Assembly: GCF_028747205.1 (NCBI RefSeq)
Contig: NZ_CP112880.1
Coordinates: 6,917,501 to 6,981,500, forward strand
Source: Streptomyces sp. CA-278952
Lineage (GTDB): Bacteria > Actinomycetota > Actinomycetes > Streptomycetales > Streptomycetaceae
Direction: 5' to 3'
Length of the DNA: 64,000 nucleotides
In this document: piece by piece, positions 44,439 through 53,280 of the stretch
How positions within the stretch are numbered: position 1 is the stretch's first letter
How the letters are laid out: the number at the start of each line of letters is the position of its first letter
The notes under the pieces: generated by a model
The model's database searches: none
Told to the model about the DNA's origin: nothing
What the model saw: the letters and a program-made list of their open reading frames with translations, nothing else
Translations under genes and position numbers: made by a program

Positions 44439-46583
44439 GTGAGCAGCGAGAACGAGCAGTCCGCCGAACCCGGTGCCGGGGCGCCGGAGCAGCTTGCGCT
44501 GATCCGGGAGACCGTGCGCCGGGCGAAGGTGCCGCGCGCCAAGCCGCGCACCTGGCGCGGCGCGGCCCTCGCCGAGGAGCTGCCCGTCGCCCGCGTCCTG
44601 GTCAACAAGGGCGTCCTCCACCTCGACCAGTACTTCGACTACGCGGTCCCCGAGGAGCTGGACGCCGACGCGCAGCCCGGCGTCCGGGTGCGGGTCCGGT
44701 TCGGGGCCGGAGGGCGCAATATCCAGGGCGGGCGGCGCGAGGGCGGCGGCCTGATCGACGGCTTCGTCATCGAGCGCCGCGCCGACTCCGACTACCAGGG
44801 GGCCCTGGCCGCCCTCGCCTCCGTGGTCTCCCCCGAGCCGGTCCTCGGGCCCGACCTGCTCGCCCTCTGCCGCGCCGTCGCCGACCGGTACGCGGGCAGC
44901 CTCGCCGATGTGCTCCAGCTCGCCGTCCCGCCCCGCAACGGCCGCGCCGAGTCCAAGCCCTCCCCGGACCCGCTGCCCCCGCCCCCCGCCCCGGAGCCGG
45001 GCACCTGGGAGCGGTACGGCCAGGGCCCGGCCTTCCTGCGTGCGCTGGCCGAGGGGGGCGCTCCGCGCGCGGTGTGGACCGCCCTGCCGGGCCCGCACTG
45101 GCCCGCCGAGATCGCCGGGGCCGTCGCCGCGACGCTCTCCTCCGGGCGCGGCGCGCTCGTCGTCGTCCCGGACGGACGGGCCGCCGGACGGGTCGACGCG
45201 GCCCTGACCGAGGTGCTCGGCGCGGGCCGGCACGCCCTCCTGACCGCCGACTCCGGCCCCGAGAAGCGCTACCGGCAGTGGCTCGCGGTGCGCCGGGGCT
45301 CGGTGCGGGCGGTCGTGGGGACCAGGGCCGCCATGTTCGCCCCCGTCCGGGACCTCGGCCTGGTCGTCGTCTGGGACGACGGCGACTCCAGCCACAGCGA
45401 CGACAACGCCCCCTTCCCGCATGTCCGCGAGGTCCTGGAGCTGCGGTCGGCACAGGGCCGCTGCGGATTCCTCCTCGGCGGGACCAGCTGCACGGTCGAG
45501 GCCGCCCAGCTCGTGGAGAGCGGCTGGGCGCTGCCGCTCCTCGCGGACCGCGAGCGGCTGCGCCGGGCCGCGCCCCTCATCCGTACGGTCGGGGACGGAG
45601 AGCTGGCCCGGGACGGCGCCGCCCGTACCGCCCGGCTGCCCAGCCTCGCCTGGGGGGCCGTGCGTGACGGTCTGCGCAGCGGTCCGGTGCTGGTCCAGGT
45701 GCCCCGCCGGGGTTACGCCCCCCGCCTCGCCTGCGAACGCTGCCGTGCTCCCGCCCGCTGCCGGCACTGCGCGGGTCCCCTCCAGGCCCCGGACCAGCAG
45801 GATCTGAACTGCGCCTGGTGCGGGCGGGCCGAGCGGGCCTGGCACTGCGCCCAGTGCGGCTCCGCGCGGCTGCGCGCCCAGATCGTCGGCGCCCGCCGCA
45901 CCGCGGAGGAGCTGGGCCGGGCCTTCCCCGCCGTGCCCGTCCGCACCTCGGGGCGCGACCACATCCTGGACGCGGTGCCCAGCACCCCGGCCCTGGTCGT
46001 CAGCACGCCCGGCGCGGAGCCCGTCGCCGACGGCGGCTACGCGGCGGCCCTGCTCCTGGACGGCTGGGCCATGCTCGGCCGGCCCGATCTGCGCGCGGGG
46101 GAGGAGGCGCTGCGCCGGTGGACGGCTGCGGGGGCGCTGGTGCGGGGCCAGGACGAGGGCGGCACGGTGGTGATCGTGGCCGAACCGACCGAGCGCGCGG
46201 TGCAGGCGCTGGTCCGCTGGGACCCGGCGGGATTCGCCCGGCGGGAGCTGGCGGACCGCGCCGAGCTGGGCTTCCCGCCGGTCTCCCGGATGGCCTCGGC
46301 GACCGGCCCCGCCGAGGCCCTGGCCGCGTTCCTCAGGACCGCCGGGCTGCCGCCGGAGGCCGAGATCCTGGGCCCGGTGCCGGTCCCGTCGGCCGAGCCG
46401 GGCAGGCCGCGCCGGTCGGGGGACGCTCCGCCGGGCGAGAGCTGGGAGCGGGCCCTGATCCGGGTGGTCCCGGGGCGGGGGGCGGCACTCGCCCGCGCCC
46501 TGAAGACGGCGCTCGCGGCCCGCATGGCCAAGGGGGCGACCGACCCGGTGCGCATCAGGATCGACCCGCCCGACATCGGCTGA
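44439..46583 (+). CDS. priA: PriA-like primosomal protein, helicase motifs degenerate
   Basis: 714 residues aligned over its length with the replication restart helicase PriA. The N-terminal DNA-binding domain (ARVLVNKGVLHLDQYFDYAVPEEL) is good. The ATPase Walker A is missing (the region reads LSSGRGALVVVPDGRAAGR, no GKT), and the DEAH box is replaced by VVWDDGDSSHSDD. The zinc-binding cysteines are kept (CERCRAPARCRHC, CAWC, CAQC, about residues 440-500). Actinobacterial PriA proteins are known to share this loss, so it probably acts as a structural primosome factor and not as a motor. I use the GTG at 44439 (VSSENEQSAEP). Confidence 0.92.
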   Translation: MSSENEQSAEPGAGAPEQLALIRETVRRAKVPRAKPRTWRGAALAEELPVARVLVNKGVLHLDQYFDYAVPEELDADAQPGVRVRVRFGAGGRNIQGGRREGGGLIDGFVIERRADSDYQGALAALASVVSPEPVLGPDLLALCRAVADRYAGSLADVLQLAVPPRNGRAESKPSPDPLPPPPAPEPGTWERYGQGPAFLRALAEGGAPRAVWTALPGPHWPAEIAGAVAATLSSGRGALVVVPDGRAAGRVDAALTEVLGAGRHALLTADSGPEKRYRQWLAVRRGSVRAVVGTRAAMFAPVRDLGLVVVWDDGDSSHSDDNAPFPHVREVLELRSAQGRCGFLLGGTSCTVEAAQLVESGWALPLLADRERLRRAAPLIRTVGDGELARDGAARTARLPSLAWGAVRDGLRSGPVLVQVPRRGYAPRLACERCRAPARCRHCAGPLQAPDQQDLNCAWCGRAERAWHCAQCGSARLRAQIVGARRTAEELGRAFPAVPVRTSGRDHILDAVPSTPALVVSTPGAEPVADGGYAAALLLDGWAMLGRPDLRAGEEALRRWTAAGALVRGQDEGGTVVIVAEPTERAVQALVRWDPAGFARRELADRAELGFPPVSRMASATGPAEALAAFLRTAGLPPEAEILGPVPVPSAEPGRPRRSGDAPPGESWERALIRVVPGRGAALARALKTALAARMAKGATDPVRIRIDPPDIG

Positions 46584-46631
46584 GGCCGCGGGGGAGGCCG
46601 CTGCGGCAAGGCCGCGGGCCAGGACAGGGGA

Positions 46632-46664
46632 CTGCCCCGCCGTGCGACCGGCACGGTGGGGCAG
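46632..46664. terminator. Bidirectional terminator after priA
   Basis: 14-bp stem with one G.U pair (46632-46645 with 46651-46664), loop GACCG, lying between the convergent stops of priA (46583) and the leftward HTH gene (46680). Confidence 0.8.
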
Positions 46665-46679
46665 AGGGGCGGCGTGCGG

Positions 46680-47243
46680 TCAGCCGTTGCGGGGGCCCGG
46701 GAAGGCGCCAGGACGCAGTTCCTCGCGGACCGGCCGGTCCGCGAGAGGCTGCGGCGGCATCGAGCGGGCCGCCGGGACCGAGGGCACCGGGGAGCCGGGC
46801 CCCCCGGTGGAGATACCGGCCTGCCCGCTCCCGACGGAGACCGGGCGCGGCACGGCCGCGCTCTCGCCGCCCGTCTCGGTGGTGGGCTGCGGCGTGGCCC
46901 GGCGCGTTCCGTAACGGCGGTGCACGGCCTGCTTGGTGACGCCGAGGGCGGAGCCCACCGCGTCCCAGGAGAAGCCCAGCGAGCGGTCGAAGTCCACCGC
47001 GGCCGTGACCAGCGTCTCGACGCTGTCCCGCAGTTCCTGCGCGAGGCGGACGGTGGGGGCCGGGGCCCTGCCGTAGACGACGAAGCCCGCGGAGGGGCCG
47101 GAGCGGCGCGGACGGTAGACGTTGCCCAGCTGGGCGGTGAGGGTGCGCAGCGCGTCCACCTGCCGCCGGACCCGCTCGATGTCCCGCACCAGAAGATGCA
47201 GACTGGCCCGCGCTTGGGCGTCGTGGGTTGCGTGGTCGGCCAT
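46680..47243 (-). CDS. Helix-turn-helix protein, possible DNA-binding regulator
   Basis: 187 residues. The N-terminal half is helical ([30 protein letters not shown]). A sigma-70-region-4-like helix-turn-helix follows near residues 92-112 ([21 protein letters not shown]), and the last 75 residues are Pro/Ser/Gly-rich and disordered. It resembles proteins annotated in actinobacteria as helix-turn-helix domain-containing, with no known target. The ATG at 47243 lies 305 bases from the divergent ArsR gene. A short palindrome in that gap (47362-47373) could be its operator. Confidence 0.82.
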   Translation of the reverse strand: MADHATHDAQARASLHLLVRDIERVRRQVDALRTLTAQLGNVYRPRRSGPSAGFVVYGRAPAPTVRLAQELRDSVETLVTAAVDFDRSLGFSWDAVGSALGVTKQAVHRRYGTRRATPQPTTETGGESAAVPRPVSVGSGQAGISTGGPGSPVPSVPAARSMPPQPLADRPVREELRPGAFPGPRNG

Positions 47244-47361
47244 GAAGAAGCCTCTCGAACCGGCGTTGAAAGGGATCGGGCCGCATCGGGGCGGCCCGCT
47301 TCGGTCAATCTCCTTTGACCAACGCCCGAGCCGGGTATGTGGTCACGCTATCGGGGCGTAT

Positions 47362-47373
47362 GTGCATATGCAC
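47362..47373. repeat. 12-bp palindrome GTGCATATGCAC
   Basis: Perfect self-complementary sequence about 120 bases upstream of the leftward HTH gene and 175 bases upstream of the ArsR gene. Possible operator. No family-specific match recognised. Confidence 0.4.
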
Positions 47374-47523
47374 GGGGCGTGCACGGCGCGCGTACGCCCC
47401 CTGCGCGGCGCCCGCCCGCGATGACCCGGCCGGGCCGTGCCCGGACGGAGATCCGAAAGGCTGTCCCGTAGTCCTGGTGAATCGGCGCGCGGTGTCGGAC
47501 GAGGCCCGAGGACTTGGCAATTG

Positions 47524-47539
47524 GTAACCGGTAGGTTAC
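47524..47539. promoter_or_regulatory. Candidate ArsR operator
   Basis: Inverted repeat GTAACC-GGTA-GGTTAC, 6-base arms and a 4-base spacer, ending 9 bases before the ArsR GTG. The position over the likely -10 or leader suits autorepression. Confidence 0.65.
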
Positions 47540-47548
47540 TAATAGGGG

Positions 47549-47926
47549 GTGGACCCGTTCATCGCCCTGGCCGACCCCATACGCCGCGACCTGCTGCGCG
47601 CCCTTGCCTCCGGCCCGGCCCGCGTGGTCGACCTCGCGGCGCGGCATCCGATCAGCCGGCCCGCGGTGAGCAAACATCTGCGACTGCTCACCGAGGCAGG
47701 GCTGGCCACCGTCGAGGACCGCGGCCGCGAGCGCCACTACGCGCTCGCCCGCCCGGGCCTCGCCCCGGTACGCGCTCTGCTCGACGAGCTCGCCGGGCGC
47801 CGCCCACCGATCCCCGAGAGCGCCTTCGACGCCCTCGACCTGGAGGTCCGGAGAACCGTCCACGACCGTCGGGCCGGCACCGACACCGCTTCCGGCACCG
47901 CAAGCTCTCAGGAGGAATCAGCATGA
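47549..47926 (+). CDS. ArsR-family winged-helix repressor
   Basis: 125 residues. FIALADPIRRDLLRALASGP and HPISRPAVSKHLRLLTEAGLATVEDRGRERHYAL are the classic winged-helix core. No metal-binding Cys cluster is present, so it is not a metal sensor of the classic type. It is of the SdpR-like branch that is commonly paired with SRPBCC proteins. The GTG start follows TAGGGGG and the inverted repeat at 47524-47539. The next gene overlaps its stop (ATGA). Confidence 0.92.
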   Translation: MDPFIALADPIRRDLLRALASGPARVVDLAARHPISRPAVSKHLRLLTEAGLATVEDRGRERHYALARPGLAPVRALLDELAGRRPPIPESAFDALDLEVRRTVHDRRAGTDTASGTASSQEESA

Positions 47927-48432
47927 CCAGCACCCCCACCGGGCGTCGCGTGAACATTGACGGCCTGGACAGCATCGCCTTCGACCGCACCTTCCGGGCC
48001 GGCATCAGGGACGTCTGGGCGGCGGTCACCGAGCCGGACCGGCTGGCCCGATGGATCGGCGCGTGGACCGGCGACCCGTCGACCGGCTCGGTCGACTTCC
48101 GGATGCTCTACGAAGGCGACGAGCCCCAGCCCGAACTCCTCACCATCCAGGAGTGCCGGGCCCCCCACCGTCTGGCCCTCAAGTCCCAGGTTCCCGGCCA
48201 GGAACTCATCTGGCACATGACTCTCACGCTCGTCGAGCACGAGGGCACCACCACACTCACCTTCACCCAGTCCGTCGGCGACGACCCAGCGATGGCGGGC
48301 GGAGTCGGCCCCGGCTGGGACTACTACCTCGACCGGCTCGTCGTCGCCGAGAGCGGCGGCGACCCGGCGTCCGTCGACTTCGGCGACTACCACCCGGCCC
48401 ACGAACAGCACTACCTCGACATGTTCAGCTGA
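47923..48432 (+). CDS. SRPBCC (AHSA1-like) domain protein
   Basis: 169 residues forming one START-like hydrophobic pocket domain: DSIAFDRTFRAGIRDVWAAVTEPDRLARWIG at the N-terminus, the central GSVDFRMLYEGDEPQPELLTIQECRAPHRL, and the C-terminal long helix GGVGPGWDYYLDRLVVAESG. Proteins of this group bind small hydrophobic ligands or act like the Aha1 C-terminal domain. Together with the ArsR regulator it forms a two-gene unit in which the regulator may respond to the same ligand. The ATG has AGGAGGA 7 bases upstream and overlaps the ArsR stop. Confidence 0.9.
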   Translation: MTSTPTGRRVNIDGLDSIAFDRTFRAGIRDVWAAVTEPDRLARWIGAWTGDPSTGSVDFRMLYEGDEPQPELLTIQECRAPHRLALKSQVPGQELIWHMTLTLVEHEGTTTLTFTQSVGDDPAMAGGVGPGWDYYLDRLVVAESGGDPASVDFGDYHPAHEQHYLDMFS

Positions 48433-48656
48433 ACCCGACGACGACGCCGAGTACGAGGGCCGGAGCGGTGACCGAGCCCCTGAAGGCTGTCGTACCCGTC
48501 GCGTGACCGAGCCTTTCCCACCTCGTGCTGAGCTTGCTCTCTCGTACCCTCTGCGACCACCCTCTGCTACGTCCCACCGCCGACCGCGCACGAGCTCGTT
48601 AGACTGGTGCGCTGCTCGTCACCGTACGTCTTGGCCCGAGAGGCAGTCAGTCACCC

Positions 48657-49589
48657 ATGAAGCTCGTCTTCGCCGGCACCCCCGAAGTCGCCGTCCCCGC
48701 ACTGGACGCCCTGATCGCCTCCGACCGCCACGAGGTGGCCGCCGTCGTGACCCGTCCGGACGCCCCCGCCGGGCGGGGCCGCCGGCTCGTCGCGAGCCCG
48801 GTGGCCGAGCGGGCGGAGGAGGCCGGGATCGAGGTGCTCAAGCCCGCGAAGCCCCGGGACGAGGAGTTCCTCGCCCGGCTGCGGGAGATCGCCCCGGACT
48901 GCTGCCCGGTCGTCGCCTACGGGGCCCTGCTGCCCAAGGTCGCCCTCGACGTGCCCGCCCGGGGCTGGGTCAACCTGCACTTCTCGCTGCTGCCCGCCTG
49001 GCGGGGCGCGGCGCCGGTCCAGCACGCGGTGATGGCCGGCGACGAGGTGACCGGCGCGTCGACCTTCCTGATCGAGGAGGGGCTGGACTCCGGCCCGGTC
49101 TACGGCGTCCTCACCGAGGAGGTCCGCCCCACCGACACCAGCGGCGACCTGCTCACCCGGCTGGCCTTCGCGGGCGCGGGGCTGCTCGCCGCCACCATGG
49201 ACGGCATCGAGGACGGCACGCTGCACGCCGTGCCCCAGCCCCACGACGGCGTCACCCTGGCCCCGAAGATCACCGTCGAGGACGCCCAGGTCCAGTGGTC
49301 CGCGCCCGCCCTGCGGGTCGACCGGGTGGTGCGCGGCTGCACCCCGGCCCCCGGCGCCTGGACCCTGTTCCGGGGCGAGCGGCTCAAGCTGATCCAGGCC
49401 ACGCCGGTCCCAGACCGCACCGACCTGGCCCCCGGCGAGCTGTCGGCCGCCAAGAACAACGTGTACGTGGGCACCGGATCGCACGCGGTCGAGCTGCTCT
49501 GGGTCCAGCCGCAGGGCAAGAAGCCGATGAAGGGCGCCGACTGGGCGCGCGGCGTCCGCATCGTCCACGGAGAGCTGCTCGGCCTGTAG
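48657..49589 (+). CDS. fmt: Methionyl-tRNA formyltransferase
   Basis: Formylates initiator Met-tRNA, 310 residues. The N-terminus [21 protein letters not shown] and the active site [30 protein letters not shown] (about 105-135; Asn-His with SLLPxxRG) are clear. The C-terminal OB-like tRNA-binding domain follows from about residue 205. Phe replaces the usual Ala or Gly in the HxSLLP segment, a mild change. Upstream, GTTAGACT at 48598-48605 looks like a -10 element. rsmB follows after 138 bases. Confidence 0.96.
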   Translation: MKLVFAGTPEVAVPALDALIASDRHEVAAVVTRPDAPAGRGRRLVASPVAERAEEAGIEVLKPAKPRDEEFLARLREIAPDCCPVVAYGALLPKVALDVPARGWVNLHFSLLPAWRGAAPVQHAVMAGDEVTGASTFLIEEGLDSGPVYGVLTEEVRPTDTSGDLLTRLAFAGAGLLAATMDGIEDGTLHAVPQPHDGVTLAPKITVEDAQVQWSAPALRVDRVVRGCTPAPGAWTLFRGERLKLIQATPVPDRTDLAPGELSAAKNNVYVGTGSHAVELLWVQPQGKKPMKGADWARGVRIVHGELLGL

Positions 49590-49727
49590 GCAGGCGCCCC
49601 GAGCGGGCAGAGCCGGTCCGGGTCCCGGGCGGCCTTCGAGGGGCCCGGGCTGCCGTTCGGGCGCCCGGGGACGGCGACGTACGCTGGGAGGGTTCGCACC
49701 TCTCACCATCAGCGGAGCACCTTTCAC

Positions 49728-51161
49728 GTGAACGACCAGCCGCGTCGCCGTCCCGCCAAGCCCCACCGCCGACCGCAGAAGGACCCGGTCCGTTTCCTCG
49801 CCTTCGAGGCGCTCCGGGCCGTCGACGAGCGTGACGCGTACGCCAACCTCGTGCTGCCCCCGCTGTTGAAGAAGGCCCGTGCCAAGGGTGACTTCGACGG
49901 CCGGGACGCGGCGCTGGCGACCGAGCTGGTCTACGGGACGCTCCGCCGCCAGGGCACGTACGACGCGATCGTGGCGGCCTGCATCGACCGGCCGCTGCGC
50001 GAGGTCGACCCGCCGGTCCTCGACGTTCTGAACATGGGCGTCCACCAGCTGCTCGGCACCCGCATTCCCACGCACGCGGCCGTCTCCGCCAGCGTGGAGC
50101 TGGCCCGGGTGGTGCTGGGGGAGGGGCGTGCGAAGTTCGTCAACGCGGTGCTGCGCAAGGTCACCGCGCACGATCTCGACGGCTGGGTGGAGAAGGTCGC
50201 CCCGCCGTACGACGAGGACGCCGAGGACCACCTCTCCGTCGCGCACTCGCACCCCCGCTGGATCGTCTCCGCTCTCTGGGACGCGCTGGGCGGCGGCCGG
50301 GCGGGCATCGAGGACCTGCTGGAAGCCGACAACGAGCGGCCCGAGGTGACGCTGGCGGCCCGCCCCGGCCGCTCCACCACCGATGAGCTGGCCGAGGCGC
50401 TCGGCGAAGACAACTCCCTGCCGGGCCGCTGGTCCCCGTACGCGGTCCGGATGGCCGAGGGCGGCGAGCCCGGCGCGCTGGAGGCCGTCCAGGAGGGCCG
50501 GGCGGGCGTCCAGGACGAGGGCAGCCAGCTCGTCGCCGCCGCTCTGGCCGCCGCACCCGTCGAGGGCCGTGACACCCGCTGGCTGGACGGCTGCGCCGGC
50601 CCGGGCGGCAAGGCCGCCCTGCTCGCCGCCCTCGCCGCCGGGCGGGGCGCCGCCCTGCTCGCCGCCGAGAAGCAGCCGCACCGCGCCCGGCTGGTCGAGC
50701 GGACGCTCGCCGGCAACCCCGGCCCGTATCAGGTGATCACGGCGGACGGCACCCGTCCGCCGTGGCTGCCCGGCACGTTCGACCGGATCCTGATGGACGT
50801 CCCCTGCTCCGGCCTGGGCGCTCTGCGGCGTCGTCCGGAGTCCCGCTGGCGGCGTCGGGCCGAGGACCTGGAAGCCTTCGCCCCGCTCCAACGAGGCCTG
50901 CTGCGCGAGGCGTTGAAGGCGGTACGGGTCGGCGGCGTAGTCGGGTACGCGACCTGCTCCCCGCATATCGCGGAGACCCGCGTGGTGGTCGAGGACGTCC
51001 TCAAGGGCCGGGGCGGGGAGCCGGTGGAGGCGGAGTGGATCGACGCCCGCCCGCTGATGCCCGGGGTGCCCGCGCTGGGGGATGGCCCCGACGTCCAGCT
51101 GTGGCCGCATCTGCACGGTACGGACGCGATGTACCTGGCGCTGCTGCGCCGGACCGGCTGA
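49728..51161 (+). CDS. rsmB: 16S rRNA (cytosine-5) methyltransferase RsmB
   Basis: Methylates C967 of 16S rRNA, 477 residues. An N-terminal NusB-like domain ([26 protein letters not shown], about 18-150) precedes the SAM methyltransferase domain. The two cysteines of RNA m5C methyltransferases are present: the release Cys in [16 protein letters not shown] (about 360) and the nucleophile in [12 protein letters not shown] (about 410). The SAM-binding [15 protein letters not shown] sits near 290. The GTG start has GAGCACC before it, a modest ribosome binding site. fmt-rsmB is a standard pair. Confidence 0.95.
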   Translation: MNDQPRRRPAKPHRRPQKDPVRFLAFEALRAVDERDAYANLVLPPLLKKARAKGDFDGRDAALATELVYGTLRRQGTYDAIVAACIDRPLREVDPPVLDVLNMGVHQLLGTRIPTHAAVSASVELARVVLGEGRAKFVNAVLRKVTAHDLDGWVEKVAPPYDEDAEDHLSVAHSHPRWIVSALWDALGGGRAGIEDLLEADNERPEVTLAARPGRSTTDELAEALGEDNSLPGRWSPYAVRMAEGGEPGALEAVQEGRAGVQDEGSQLVAAALAAAPVEGRDTRWLDGCAGPGGKAALLAALAAGRGAALLAAEKQPHRARLVERTLAGNPGPYQVITADGTRPPWLPGTFDRILMDVPCSGLGALRRRPESRWRRRAEDLEAFAPLQRGLLREALKAVRVGGVVGYATCSPHIAETRVVVEDVLKGRGGEPVEAEWIDARPLMPGVPALGDGPDVQLWPHLHGTDAMYLALLRRTG

Positions 51162-51358
51162 GCGTCCGGCGCGCGGACGGCGGCCGTGCCCGGCCGTCGG
51201 CCCCGCGTCGTCCGATCGCACCCCGAGAATCCCGAGTGAGGCAAAGGAACAGTAAAGCGCTGGCAAAATGCGCAGAATGTGCGAAGTGTGATGGCCCTGT
51301 GAGGCTTCGGAGCGCATCGAGGCGGGGAACCGGCGGGAGACGTGGCAGGCTTGGGGTC

Positions 51359-52042
51359 ATGGCGCAGATCAACCCCAGCATCCTGTCCGCCGATTTCGCG
51401 CGTCTCGCCGAGGAGGCGAAGGCCGTCGAAGGCGCGGACTGGCTCCACGTCGATGTCATGGACAACCACTTCGTGCCCAACCTGACCCTCGGCGTGCCGG
51501 TCGTCGAGGCGCTCAGCAAGGCCACGGACACCCCGCTGGACTGCCACCTCATGATCGAGGACGCGGACCGCTGGGCCCCCCAGTACGTGGAGGCGGGGGC
51601 CGGATCCGTCACCTTTCACGCGGAGGCCGCGGCGGCTCCGGTGCGCCTGGCGCGGGAGATCCGGGCGAAGGGGGCGCGCGCCTCGATGGCGCTCAAGCCC
51701 GCGACGCCCATCGAGCCGTACGAGGACCTGCTCCCCGAGCTGGACATGCTGCTGATCATGACGGTCGAGCCGGGCTTCGGCGGCCAGTCCTTCCTGGACA
51801 TCATGCTGCCGAAGATCCGCCGAACCCGGGAGCTGATCAGCAAGCACGGTCTCGAACTATGGCTCCAGGTCGACGGCGGGGTATCGGCCACCACCATCGA
51901 GCGCTGCGCCGAGGCCGGCGCCGACGTCTTCGTGGCGGGCTCCGCTGTCTACGGCGCGCAGGACCCGGCCGCGGCGGTGCGGGAGCTGCGGGCACAGGCG
52001 GACGCGGCCACGGCCGATGCCCCCTGGGCATGCGGACACTGA
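51359..52042 (+). CDS. rpe: Ribulose-phosphate 3-epimerase
   Basis: Pentose phosphate pathway epimerase, 227 residues. TIM-barrel motifs are [33 protein letters not shown] with metal and catalytic residues, [25 protein letters not shown] and the phosphate-binding [31 protein letters not shown]. The ATG at 51359 is chosen. The frame is open further upstream, including a Cys-rich stretch, but the family starts here. A SorC regulator follows and might control sugar metabolism genes. Confidence 0.96.
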   Translation: MAQINPSILSADFARLAEEAKAVEGADWLHVDVMDNHFVPNLTLGVPVVEALSKATDTPLDCHLMIEDADRWAPQYVEAGAGSVTFHAEAAAAPVRLAREIRAKGARASMALKPATPIEPYEDLLPELDMLLIMTVEPGFGGQSFLDIMLPKIRRTRELISKHGLELWLQVDGGVSATTIERCAEAGADVFVAGSAVYGAQDPAAAVRELRAQADAATADAPWACGH

Positions 52043-52145
52043 ACCAAGGGCAGATGAACGCGGTCCGACAGGGCCGATCAAGGGTCGCCGGATCTGACAG
52101 GATGAACGGCGTATCGGGCGTGTGAACAGCAGTGAGGAGATCGCG

Positions 52146-53171
52146 GTGTCTGGCATCTCGGCGGGTCGGTCAGCCATGCGGATGGGACCCGCGGAGCTGG
52201 TGCAGGCGGCGGCCATGGCCCGCCGGTTCTACCTGGAGGGCAAGTCCAAGATCCAGATCGCCGAGGAGTTCGGCGTGAGCCGCTTCAAGGTGGCCCGGGT
52301 CCTGGAGACAGCCCTCGAACGCGATCTCGTACGCATCGAGATCCGGGTACCGGCCGAGCTGGACGCCGAACGCTCCGATGCCCTGCGGGCCCGTTACGGG
52401 CTGCGGCACGCGGTGGTCGTCGAGTCCCCGGCCGAGGAACAGGAGGACGCCCCCGACCCGGAGAACCTCGGCGAGGTCGCGGCCGACCTCCTCGGCGAGC
52501 TCGTCGCCGAGGGCGACGTGCTCGGCCTGGCCTGGGGCCGCTCCACCATCCACATGGCAGCCGCCCTCGACCGGCTCCCGCCGTGCACGGTCGTCCAGCT
52601 GACCGGTGTGTATGACGCGGGCACCGCCGAGCGCGGCTCGGTCGAGGCGGTCCGCCGGGCGGCCCAGGTCTCGGGCGGCGAGGCGCACCCCATCTACGCG
52701 CCGATGCTGCTGCCCGACCCCGCGACGGCCGCCGCGCTGCGCGAGCAGACCGGCATCGCCCGGGCCTTCGAGTACTTCGACAAGGTGACGGTCGCCGCCG
52801 TCTCCATCGGTTCCTGGGAGCCGGGCATCTCCACGGTCCACGACATGCTCTCGGACGCCGAACGCGCCCATTACGCCTCGCTCGGCGTCGCCGCCGAGAT
52901 GTCCGCGCACCTCTTCGACTCCGACGGCCGCCGGGTCGGCCGTGACCTGGGGGAGCGCTGCATCACCGTGGAGGCGGACCGGCTGCGCCGGATTCCCGAG
53001 GTGGTCGCTATCGCGGGGGGTCTGCGCAAGGCGGCGGCGATCGGCGCGGTGCTGCGCTCCGGACTCGTCACCAGCCTGGTGACGGACACCGCCGCGGCCG
53101 ACTTCCTGCTCACCGAGTCCCCCGCGGGCAGCCGTCCGGCACTGGAGCGGGCCGACCCCGACGGGGAGTGA
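52146..53171 (+). CDS. SorC/DeoR-type sugar-binding transcriptional regulator
   Basis: 341 residues. The N-terminal helix-turn-helix (FYLEGKSKIQIAEEFGVSRFKVARVLETAL, about 25-54) is followed by the SorC sugar-phosphate-binding domain (about 75-335) with GLAWGRSTIHMAAALDRLPP, VQLTGVYDAGTAERGSVEAV and the C-terminal VVAIAGGLRKAAAIGAVLRSG. The effector is probably a phosphorylated sugar. The GTG at 52146 has GAGGAGA 6 bases upstream. A GTG at 52122 is an alternative. It sits after rpe, which may reflect a link with pentose metabolism. Confidence 0.9.
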   Translation: MSGISAGRSAMRMGPAELVQAAAMARRFYLEGKSKIQIAEEFGVSRFKVARVLETALERDLVRIEIRVPAELDAERSDALRARYGLRHAVVVESPAEEQEDAPDPENLGEVAADLLGELVAEGDVLGLAWGRSTIHMAAALDRLPPCTVVQLTGVYDAGTAERGSVEAVRRAAQVSGGEAHPIYAPMLLPDPATAAALREQTGIARAFEYFDKVTVAAVSIGSWEPGISTVHDMLSDAERAHYASLGVAAEMSAHLFDSDGRRVGRDLGERCITVEADRLRRIPEVVAIAGGLRKAAAIGAVLRSGLVTSLVTDTAAADFLLTESPAGSRPALERADPDGE

Positions 53172-53185
53172 CGGGCGGGAACACA

Positions 53186-53227
53186 CCGAGGGCCGTGCAC
53201 CGACCGCATCCGGTGCACGGCCCTCGG
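53186..53227. terminator. Bidirectional terminator after the SorC gene
   Basis: Perfect 16-bp stem (53186-53201 with 53212-53227) and a 10-base loop, between the convergent stops of the SorC gene (53171) and the terpene synthase (53281). Confidence 0.88.
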
Positions 53228-53280
53228 CCCGTCCTGCCCCGCGTCCAGGGAGTGCCCGGCGGGTCAGAACCGGGCCCCCC

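Larger units (their letters stand above)
47244..47548. other. Divergent intergenic region between the HTH gene and the ArsR gene
   Basis: 305 bases without a supported gene. It holds the perfect 12-bp palindrome GTGCATATGCAC (47362-47373) and, next to the ArsR start, the inverted repeat described separately. The right-hand 40 bases are AT-richer and probably carry the arsR promoter. Two small ORFs across it have poor codon position bias. Confidence 0.5.

Noticed and set aside
44439..46583. PriA without Walker A as a novel or broken gene
   Set aside because: Loss of the helicase motifs is a known feature of actinobacterial PriA proteins. The frame is intact and the zinc cysteines are kept.
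51237..51358. Upstream in-frame extension of rpe with a Cys cluster (CAECAKC)
   Set aside because: Rpe proteins start at [10 protein letters not shown], no good ribosome binding site precedes the extension, and the stretch is less GC-rich, as expected for a promoter.
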